Assembly (NCBI RefSeq): GCF_009455625.1
Contig: NZ_QPEQ01000001.1
Coordinates: 186,001-250,000, forward strand
Origin: Paraburkholderia bonniea
Lineage (GTDB): Bacteria > Pseudomonadota > Gammaproteobacteria > Burkholderiales > Burkholderiaceae
DNA length: 64,000 nt
Reading direction: 5' to 3'
Both the position numbers and the translations under genes were made by a program. Below are positions 18,341-26,100 of the stretch, in pieces. The notes beneath the pieces were generated by a model. That model did no database searches, was not told the DNA's origin, and saw only the letters and a program-made list of their open reading frames with translations. Position 1 is the stretch's first letter; every line of letters starts with the position of its first letter.

Positions 18341-18368
18341 AAACCCGGCGTAAACCGGGTTTGCTTTT
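18341..18368 (+). terminator. Rho-independent terminator after symE copy 2
   Basis: aaacccgg (18341-18348) and ccgggttt (18355-18362) form a perfect 8-bp stem with a 6-nt loop, followed by gctttt. It ends the plus-strand SymE unit, next to the 3' end of the convergent 41-aa ORF. Confidence 0.7.
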
Positions 18369-18492
18369 AATTAAAGAAGATGTTTTTAATAATCACGTAC
18401 GCAATAAAACCCACAATGGCCGTGAAGACGCTCCACCAAGCGATTTTCTCCACTTTCGTTTTTGGATTTTGCCCACTAGGAACGCTTTGCAT
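18367..18492 (-). CDS. 41-aa single-TM protein immediately after a toxin module
   Basis: ATG at 18492, 2 bp after the TAA of the toxin fragment ending at 18495. Polar basic N-terminus (MQSVPSGQNPKTKVEK), one TM segment (about residues 17-35) and ending IKNIFFN. It parallels the 43-aa ORF at 14866-14997 in size, topology, position and last residues. Candidate inner-membrane immunity protein. It is too small for most gene finders and I recognise no family. Confidence 0.58.
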   Translation of the reverse strand: MQSVPSGQNPKTKVEKIAWWSVFTAIVGFIAYVIIKNIFFN

Positions 18493-18494
18493 AA

Positions 18495-21335
18495 TTACCA
18501 CCTCCATCCTGTTTTTCCTTGGTCATAGGTATTACCCGTGCCTACAGCCGCAGGGTTTCTAGTATTCCCAAGATTCACACCCGCACCAATACCTATTGTC
18601 GTTGCTGTGCCATTGTCCGGCGAATAAACCACGCCGCCTCCGACAGTGGCAAATGCAGTACTGCCATTTCCAGAATAGCCAGATAAAAATTGATTTACCT
18701 GTCCTGGACTAACGGAACTGCGATTAAGCCATCCAAGCTGGGCGCTTGCCGAAGCTCCCAGCGAATTAGGAATCGACTTATTTACCCCCACCCCAAAGAA
18801 CGCGTTGCCATCTCGTGAGAACGTCCCCCACACGCTCCCCACGAAATAATCAATCTGGAAATTCACAAAGTCCGGCGCTCTGACTAACCCTAGATTGGAA
18901 CCGGTCGTCGTAGGCTGATACGAAACCCCGCCACCGCTCGCATTCTTCGCGATATACGTCTGCAAATCAGGATCGCCTGCGCCCAGGCTTTGCGCCCAGA
19001 CGGTTTGTCCATCTTTGTTCGTGCCGTACACCTTCCAATCCGTGCCGTCTTGCGGCTGATCGCCCACCGCCACACGAACCCCGCCCGATTCCGTCTTGCC
19101 GTCTTTGGTCATATCCATGAGCGCCAGTTGGTTTACGACATCAGCTTCCGTGTACTTCCCGCCGCTATCGTCCGCCAATTTCTTAGCCAGCACTTTCTCT
19201 TCCTCATGAAGTTGCCGGTTAAACCGGTCCACATTCCCCCCAGCAACCGCGCCCGCATTCCCGCCCACTGCGGCACCTGCGCCTGTAGCAATAGCGTTCG
19301 CCACGATGTTGCCAAGGGCGGTGTTGATGTCAGCACTGCCAGTCGGGTTTGAACCTGCAATTGCACCACTAATTTCATTCAGCTTGCCCGCTGCAATCGA
19401 TGCGATCCCCGCACCCGCTGCACTACCAGGCGCGTTTCCGCCCGCAAGGCCAGTCACCATTGCCACTCCCGCCACCTGCATGCCCGCTCGCGCTGTGCCG
19501 CCTTCCTTCCACGCCTCCATCCCGGCCTGATCGCCGCTCGCCTTTGCCGCGTCGTACTTCGACTGTGCGTAATCTCCAATCCGCCGTGATACCGCTTCAC
19601 CCGCTGCGCTGGCCGCCGCCATCATGTCTGCCTGGCGCTCGAGCAGGTTGTTCACGTCCGGTAGCCTGGCGCTCGTGCCGTTTGTGTTCGACGTGTCACG
19701 GTTCAGGCTGGCGATGTCCTGTCTCTGGCTGGCTGCATCGGTCACGCTGATCGTGCCCGCGCTGATCCCGCTACGCGTGGTCGCGCTGTCGTTGCCGCTG
19801 TCATTCTGGCTCAGCATTGGGGCACCACCGCCTGTGTTCTTCCCCGAGGTATTGCCATGGGTGCTGTAGTTCGCCCCCCCATCGCCAGTGCTCACGCCTG
19901 CGCTGAAGCCGCTGCTCGATGCCTTGTAGTTCGACGTGTTGCTGATATCGGAGAAGGTGAGGGTGCCGGTCGTGAGTGTGTTTTTCGACGCATCAGCACT
20001 GCCTGCGAGATACGCACCGTTCAGACCGGTATGGCCTTTAACGCTGATGTCGAATCCGCCGTCACCGGCCTGAATGCCCGTCTGTTCGTTCACGCCCGCG
20101 TAACGGCCACTGGCGTTCGCGCTGGTGTGGCTGACGCTCGCACTGCCACCGCCCTGGCTGAGCGTAAATCCTCCTCCTCTGCTTTCCTGGTGCGCGGCGC
20201 TCGACATCGTGTCCTGCACGCTCGCCATGTTCAGGTTGCCGCCAACATTGGCGCTCACCTGGCGGCCGTTGAGGTTCGAGCTAATGATGTTTGTGTCGCC
20301 GCCCGAAACGATCGTCGCGGTGCTGGCTGCGCTTACGTGCGTGTTGTTTTTCGTCGCGCTGTCGCTGCGGCCATTACCGTGGGCCTTCGACATCGACGCA
20401 GAGATGCCGAAGCCCTGTGTGCCATAGGAGATACCAACGCTTGCGCTGCCAGATTCGTTGCTGCTGTGTGTCGAGATGGTATCGGTGGTGTTCACGAGAC
20501 TGACCTGATTTTTTGCCGCCAGGATCACGTCGTTCGCGTTCACGTTTGAACCGGCGATTGTCAGGTTGCCGCTGCCCGGCGTGCTTTCACCCTTCGCCAC
20601 AAACGCAGCCGTGCCGCCTGCCGTCACCTTCGAGCCGCGATGCGTTGTGCTGTCTTCGGCATAAGTGCGTTTGCTGTGGCTGCTGCCGTAACTGAGTTCG
20701 ATCCTGGCCGAGGGCATTTGTCCGCTGGCCAGCTCGCCCAGGGCGGCACCAGCCGCGCCTGACGAATCTATCGCACCGCTGGCCGCCGCCATGCCGTGCA
20801 GGGCGGCCGCGCGATTATCCTGGCTGCGGCTCGCTGCATGGGCCTGGTCAATGGTGTTGGACACGGCGTCGATCACCGGGGCCTTGAGCGCGAGCGTAAA
20901 GCCGCTCTGTTTGACTTCGTGTGTCTCGTCGTGGTGCCGCGTGTCGACAGCGGCGTCAAGCGTGATGTTCGTGCCGGTGCCTGTCAGGTTTTGTGCCGCG
21001 ACCAGATCGCTGCCCGTGACGTGCAGGTCTTTGCCTGCGCTGAGGTTGAGGTTGCCGCCGAGCGAGCCGACGGTGCTGCCGGTGTGTGTCACCTGCGTGG
21101 TGTTCGCGGTGTCAGTCTGCGTCTTGCTGCCCACCGAAATGCCAATTCCGCCCCCCGTGCCGAAGCCGGATTCGTGCTTCTGGTTGTAGCCCGAACTCAT
21201 TTGTGTGTCCTGCGAGGCGGTGAGGTTCACGTTGCCCAGGGCGGCGAGTGTGACGTCGTTAGTGCCTGCGACCTGGCTGCCTTGGAGGAACACATCGTGT
21301 CCGGCTGAGATGGCCAGGTCCCCCGTCGCGGCCAT
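18495..21335 (-). CDS. Large 5'-truncated CdiA fragment with its own toxin C-terminus
   Basis: 946 aa of FHA-type beta-helix repeats and pre-toxin region, then the VDRFNRQLHEEEK boundary, a helical entry-like domain and a Gly-rich toxin end (FSRDGNAFFGVGV, NQFLSGYSGNG, GTATTIGIGAGVNLG). It matches the second half of the full CdiA from the MAATGDL segment onward. Just before the assigned start the homologous frame carries a TAG (21359-21361, where the full gene has Gln), and homology ends at about 21380. There is no signal or TPS domain, so it is a silent or recombining donor. A 41-aa candidate immunity gene follows. Confidence 0.82.
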   Translation of the reverse strand: MAATGDLAISAGHDVFLQGSQVAGTNDVTLAALGNVNLTASQDTQMSSGYNQKHESGFGTGGGIGISVGSKTQTDTANTTQVTHTGSTVGSLGGNLNLSAGKDLHVTGSDLVAAQNLTGTGTNITLDAAVDTRHHDETHEVKQSGFTLALKAPVIDAVSNTIDQAHAASRSQDNRAAALHGMAAASGAIDSSGAAGAALGELASGQMPSARIELSYGSSHSKRTYAEDSTTHRGSKVTAGGTAAFVAKGESTPGSGNLTIAGSNVNANDVILAAKNQVSLVNTTDTISTHSSNESGSASVGISYGTQGFGISASMSKAHGNGRSDSATKNNTHVSAASTATIVSGGDTNIISSNLNGRQVSANVGGNLNMASVQDTMSSAAHQESRGGGFTLSQGGGSASVSHTSANASGRYAGVNEQTGIQAGDGGFDISVKGHTGLNGAYLAGSADASKNTLTTGTLTFSDISNTSNYKASSSGFSAGVSTGDGGANYSTHGNTSGKNTGGGAPMLSQNDSGNDSATTRSGISAGTISVTDAASQRQDIASLNRDTSNTNGTSARLPDVNNLLERQADMMAAASAAGEAVSRRIGDYAQSKYDAAKASGDQAGMEAWKEGGTARAGMQVAGVAMVTGLAGGNAPGSAAGAGIASIAAGKLNEISGAIAGSNPTGSADINTALGNIVANAIATGAGAAVGGNAGAVAGGNVDRFNRQLHEEEKVLAKKLADDSGGKYTEADVVNQLALMDMTKDGKTESGGVRVAVGDQPQDGTDWKVYGTNKDGQTVWAQSLGAGDPDLQTYIAKNASGGGVSYQPTTTGSNLGLVRAPDFVNFQIDYFVGSVWGTFSRDGNAFFGVGVNKSIPNSLGASASAQLGWLNRSSVSPGQVNQFLSGYSGNGSTAFATVGGGVVYSPDNGTATTIGIGAGVNLGNTRNPAAVGTGNTYDQGKTGWRW
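19224..19720. repeat. ~497-bp pre-toxin repeat (mate at 17076-17572)
   Basis: Second copy of the near-identical block covering the region before the toxin boundary. At its far end (19720) this copy continues as intact cdiA sequence, while the mate is cut off at 17572. Confidence 0.88.
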
Positions 21336-21380
21336 CGTGCCCTGCGTACCGGGCAGGGTCTAGTTGATCTTGCTGGTCTT

Positions 21381-21710
21381 CTATAGCGCTGCCTTTTTGG
21401 ATCTCCGGTCGAATCGCTTATCACGATTGAGCTCAGACTTGAATCCCATCAGCAAACCGACTTCCAGCAATTTCACGGCGGCATTGCCAGAAATTTTGAA
21501 CGGAAAACGCTCCAAAGTTCCGTTGATATATTCATATGCGAGTCCATACTCTCCAGCCAGTTCAATAAATTCACGTATCTGAATCATCTGCTCTTCGTAC
21601 GACAGTTCATCTGGAGAGTAAAGTGGAGCAACTTCCGGTTGCGCCTTCATCTCTGCCAGGATTAGGCTCAGGTTAGTCTCAATCAATTCATTATCAGAAG
21701 CGTTGATCAT
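21381..21710 (-). CDS. Candidate immunity protein for the EndoU toxin
   Basis: 109 aa, acidic, soluble, no signal or TM. Its ATG overlaps the stop of the EndoU module by 4 nt (ATGA), the standard toxin-immunity layout. More AT-rich than its surroundings, as is usual for CdiI genes. It ends at tag 21383-21381, exactly where homology of the next cdiA fragment begins. Immunity proteins of EndoU-type CDI toxins bind and block the nuclease in the cytoplasm; the pairing is inferred from position. Confidence 0.72.
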   Translation of the reverse strand: MINASDNELIETNLSLILAEMKAQPEVAPLYSPDELSYEEQMIQIREFIELAGEYGLAYEYINGTLERFPFKISGNAAVKLLEVGLLMGFKSELNRDKRFDRRSKKAAL

Positions 21711-22591
21711 CTTGGGTTTCTCGGCAAATTCGTTGGGTAGCCAGTCACGATGCGACCTTTTGCCGGATCGATGATAACTCTGATGTCGACACCGTTAATC
21801 GTGCCAGTAGCGGATACATAGCCATTGTTAGGCGCAGGCTTCGACCATTGAATATTTGGATCTGTTGCAATGTCGGAAATGGCGTTTGTAATATCTTGAG
21901 CGCTCCAATTCGCAGGGAATTCTGATTTTCCTGAGTTGCCAACGCCTGATAAATGTCCGCCCGAAGTAGGTCCATCACCGTAGAGAACGTGATTCTCGCC
22001 TTGGGGATCAAGAAGCGAGTTGTTGCCCGTGTTTGTGGTTTTTCTCGAATCACTGCTCATCGCATTGACGACGGACTGTACTAACTGCCTGATGCTATCC
22101 GGTACGACCGCAGTAATCAGCGCCTCAATTTTTGCAGGCTCCAGCATCGGATAGATCAGTGGCCGGCCAGCCATGATCGTCGGATCAAGCTGCGTCGCCG
22201 GATCGGCAATAACGCCATCACCTTTTTGCGCCTGCTCCGGGCGATACCCTGGCAGCTTAAACGGTGGCAGGCCTGAGCCCAATGGAAACACCAGCGGTCC
22301 GGGTGGCGGCAGCGCCACCTGATTATTCTCCACCTCAGTCAGCCCAGCACTCACCGTCGTCGCAGCATTTGCTCCGGATACCGTAGCAATTCCAGCCACC
22401 AGACTCGTCACAAGATTCTCACGCGCCTGCCGGTCCTGTGCCGACATACCCGTCGTCGATCCCATCAACGAGCCCAGTACCGAACTCACCGATGCCCCCA
22501 GCGCTCCCGCTCCACAACCCTGGCGACTGGCCGCCGCGCCTGCGCATCCGACGATGCCATGCAGTGCCGCCCGCGCGCTTTCGCTTTGCAT
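21707..22591 (-). CDS. Displaced CdiA C-terminal module with EndoU nuclease
   Basis: 294 aa. The first ~140 residues are the PT-VENN pre-toxin region (VENN present), about 99% identical in DNA to the active cdiA. After MAG it diverges into an EndoU-like domain: His in HVLYGDGPTSGGHLSG (two His), Lys in GKSEFPANWS, and the end VDIRVIIDPAKGRIVTGYPTN with the conserved Thr. EndoU CDI toxins are RNases, some acting as tRNA anticodon nucleases. The start is only the first Met after a recombination junction and has no ribosome binding site, so this is a silent cassette until recombined. Confidence 0.85.
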   Translation of the reverse strand: MQSESARAALHGIVGCAGAAASRQGCGAGALGASVSSVLGSLMGSTTGMSAQDRQARENLVTSLVAGIATVSGANAATTVSAGLTEVENNQVALPPPGPLVFPLGSGLPPFKLPGYRPEQAQKGDGVIADPATQLDPTIMAGRPLIYPMLEPAKIEALITAVVPDSIRQLVQSVVNAMSSDSRKTTNTGNNSLLDPQGENHVLYGDGPTSGGHLSGVGNSGKSEFPANWSAQDITNAISDIATDPNIQWSKPAPNNGYVSATGTINGVDIRVIIDPAKGRIVTGYPTNLPRNPR

Positions 22592-22596
22592 GCCAT
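22167..22596. repeat. ~430-bp PT-VENN repeat (mate at 23583-24012)
   Basis: Direct repeat, offset 1416 bp, with about four mismatches seen by eye in 430 bp. It spans the pre-toxin region of the EndoU module and of the active cdiA. Crossing over here would replace the active toxin and immunity genes with the EndoU pair. Confidence 0.92.
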
Positions 22597-22672
22597 TTAG
22601 GCGCGTGCGCCGCTGAGCGTGGTGTCGTCACCGGAGTGCAGCCACTGCGGCGCTTAAGGACTCCGCTGTATT
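22597..22672. other. Mosaic junction made of cdiA scraps
   Basis: Between the EndoU module and the cdiI gene, 22607-22642 matches 25053-25088 of cdiA with one mismatch, and 22643-22665 matches about 25403-25425. The two pieces are 315 bp apart in cdiA but adjacent here. It is a footprint of past rearrangement. Confidence 0.75.
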
Positions 22673-22700
22673 TCTGATGCCGTTACCTGATTATTTTAAT

Positions 22701-23171
22701 CTAATGAAATTTAGAAAGTTCGGTCGCCACATTTTCCAGCGATTTTACTGAAAAAATAGGATCTTCATAACTATCGATATTAGGATTTAACCAGATTTCA
22801 TTCGAGCGATGGACGTGAAATTTGACAGTAACGCTTAACTCATCGACGCAGACAATTGCAACCAATGCTATATCAGATATTAATTTATTCCATGAAGAAA
22901 ATATTTCGATAACAAACAGAATAGCTTGCTTTAGTAAATTTTCATCAACGTAATCATCAATATGAATGGAATTTACAAAACACTCGTATCCAGTGTTGTC
23001 TGGAAAATTTTCCTTGCGAACATTTTTTGCATTATGCACTAGCTCACATAAAAAATAACAATCGCTTTCAAATTTAAATCCTGAGTTAGCTATTTTTTTC
23101 AATGAAGAGGAAAGCAAATCATCGGGCTCGTTGCCTAGTAGTAATTTTTTCATTGAGGAATTAATTTCCAT
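22701..23171 (-). CDS. cdiI: CdiI immunity protein of the active CdiA
   Basis: 156 aa, markedly AT-rich against the GC-rich background. The ATG shares one base with the cdiA stop (TAATG), so translation is coupled. It is soluble, acidic, with no signal peptide. Its place directly behind the toxin-encoding end of cdiA identifies it as the cognate immunity protein. I recognise no named family, as expected for these highly variable proteins. Confidence 0.8.
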   Translation of the reverse strand: MEINSSMKKLLLGNEPDDLLSSSLKKIANSGFKFESDCYFLCELVHNAKNVRKENFPDNTGYECFVNSIHIDDYVDENLLKQAILFVIEIFSSWNKLISDIALVAIVCVDELSVTVKFHVHRSNEIWLNPNIDSYEDPIFSVKSLENVATELSKFH

Positions 23172-26100
23172 TATTTTTCTCCAAGATATTGGTTAAGCGC
23201 TTTCTTGATAGCTGAATTAAATGCAGATTTACTCAACAATTTGTTAACAGAGTTCGGTGCTCCGGGAAATGAATTTGTGCTGGGATCATATAAGTACTTG
23301 TTACCCTTGTTGTCTTGATAATGAATTTGGCCTGGGCGCTGTCCGGGATTGGGGTTTTCAACGTCAATGCGTTCTTTTTCCTCTCCTTTCCAAATTGTTT
23401 TGCTAGCGAATTGCGCACCATTTTCGCCAAGTATTTCGCTACCTGTATTCGCCTCCTTCCCCGAATCCCTTCCCACCTGCGTAAAAACAAAATCAACCAA
23501 CCCCGCAATCGCATCAACTGCGCCACCAACTGGCTTAAAAATCTCCTCAATGAGCTTCGATCCTGCTGGCGTCACCAGCGCTCCAGCCATGATCGTCGGA
23601 TCAAGCTGCGTCGCCGGATCGGCAATGACGCCATCACCTTTTTGCGCCTGCTCCGGGCGATACCCTGGCAGCTTAAACGGTGGCAGGCCTGAGCCCAATG
23701 GAAACACCAGCGGTCCGGGTGGCGGCAGCGCCACCTGATTATTCTCCACCTCAGTCAGTCCAGCACTCACCGTCGTCGCAGCATTTGCTCCGGATACCGT
23801 AGCAATTCCAGCTACCAGACTCGTCACAAGATTCTCACGCGCCTGCCGGTCCTGTGCCGACATACCCGTCGTCGATCCCATCAACGAGCCCAGCACCGAA
23901 CTCACCGATGCCCCCAGCGCTCCCGCTCCACAACCCTGGCGACTGGCCGCCGCGCCTGCGCATCCGACGATGCCATGCAGTGCCGCCCGCGCGCTTTCGC
24001 TTTGCATGCCATCCGCGAGCCGTTTTACTTCATTGGCCGCCAGGCCCTGGACGTAGTTCACCGTGGCGTTCACCGCGAACTGGCCCGCGCTGCCCGTCAC
24101 GTTACCGCCTGCCGCGACGCCCAGCGCGGTGATTACTCGCCGGTAGCTACCGCCAGGTCCCCATTCGGCGTTGATCTGGCTGGCTTTCTGTTGCGCCTGT
24201 GCGCGTTGTTCCGCGCTCAGGCTGGGATCATGCGCCGCAGTCGTGGCGGCATCCGCTTCCTTCGCTCGGTTGTTAACAAACGTCCCAAGCTGGTTCACGA
24301 ACTGGCTGGTGATATCGAAGCCCGCTTCGATTTTGTTTCGGTCGAAGATCGGGGCCAGTGCTCCGCTGGTGTTCGAGGTGTCGCGGCTGATGCTGGCCAC
24401 GGTTTCACCGGCAGTTTGCCCAGTTAGCGTTTGCTGTTTCTCTCCGTCAGTGAGGTGAATCACGCCCCCACTAATTGCACTCTTCGAGCTCGCATCGGCC
24501 TCGCCAGAAGTCCCCATCACGATGGGCGGAGCCAGCGAAACACCGTCGCTGTCTGGCAGCGTCGTGCCGGGTACGGGGTTCACATTGGTCGCGGTGCCTT
24601 GCTGGGTTTTGCCGATATCGCCGCCATTGCCGCCATTGCCGCCATTGCCACCATAGCCGCCACTCAGCCCGACCGACGAGCCGTGGTATTCCGCATGGTT
24701 CTGGATATCGGAGTGCGTGAGCGTGGCCGTCGTGAGCGTGTTTTTTGCAGTATCCGCACTGCCCGCGATATACGCCCCCCGGAGATCCGTATTACCCCCA
24801 ACCTGAATCTGAAACCCGCCTTCGCCTGCCTTGATTCCGCTCTGCTCAGCCACACTCGCGTAGTCACTGTTGAGCCGGTTCTGGCTGAAGTTGCCCGATA
24901 CGCTCGATGTGCCGTAGCAGATGGGGGGCACGCATACGCTCACCGAGATCCCGCCGCTGGTCTGTTTCGCGTCGTCGTGCCGGGTGTCCTGCACGCTGTG
25001 GAGATTGAGGTTGCCGCCGACATCTGCGATAACGCGCTGGCCGGCCGCACTCGCGCCGCTGAGCGTGGTGTCGCCACCGGAGTGCAGCGTGAGCGTATTG
25101 CCCGCGTTGACGTGGGTGGGGGTCCAGCTTGCCGCGCTGCTGTTGCCGTGGCCTTGGGTGCCGGATACCCCGGCCTGGAACGAGATGCCGTTGCTCTGCC
25201 CGAGGCCGAGGGTGACGCCGATGCTGCCGCTTGACGCGCTGTTGTCGTTACGCGTGCGGCTGGTGTTCTGCGCGGCCTGGAGGTTAATCGCGCCTTGTGC
25301 GTGCAGCAGCGCATCGCGGCGGGCGGTGATCTCGCTGGCGCTTATGTCGAGGTCACTGCCCGAAACGATGCGCACGCCGTGGCCTGCGCTGACGGTGTTG
25401 CCTACTGCGGTGTTTAAGGACTCCGAGGTATTGCTGTGACTGTGGCTGGTACCGAGCGAGAGGTTCAGGCCAATGCCGCCTGCCTGGGCGGGGTTGCTTG
25501 CGATAGCGTCGTAGGCGTTCTTGCCCGCGAGGCCGGTTGTCGCGGCGGCCAGCGCGGTGAGGCGGGTGTCGTTCCCTGCGCTATTCCGGCTTTGCTGGAC
25601 GTCGTGGCGCATCTGGTTCGCGGTCTGGGCGGCGGCGAGCACGGGGCTGCTGAGGCCTGCGGTAATCCCGGTCTGGCTGAACGTGTGCTGCTGCTTGTGC
25701 GTGGTGGTGTTGTGCGTGGCGTCGAGCGTCACGCGCTGGCCAGCGAGATTCACGTCCTGGCCGGCATGCAGGGTGCTGCCGGTGAGGTGTAGCTGGTTGC
25801 CTGCGATGAGGGTCAGGTTGCCGTTGAGCGAACCGGCCGTGCTGCCGGTGTGCAAAACCTGGGTGTCCTGCTGGGTCTGGGTCGTCTTGCGTGTGCCGAT
25901 CGAATAGCCCTGGAGCCCGCCATCAAGCTGGTTCAGCGGATTGAGCCCGGAGAGGAAGCCGTATTCGTGTTTGCGGTAGCCGTTCTGTGTGGCGTATGTG
26001 TCCTGTGCGGTGGTGAGGTTCACGTTGCCCTGGGCGGCGAGTGTGACGTCGTTAGTGCCTGCGACCTGGCTGCCCTGGAGGGTGAGATCGTGTCCGGCCC

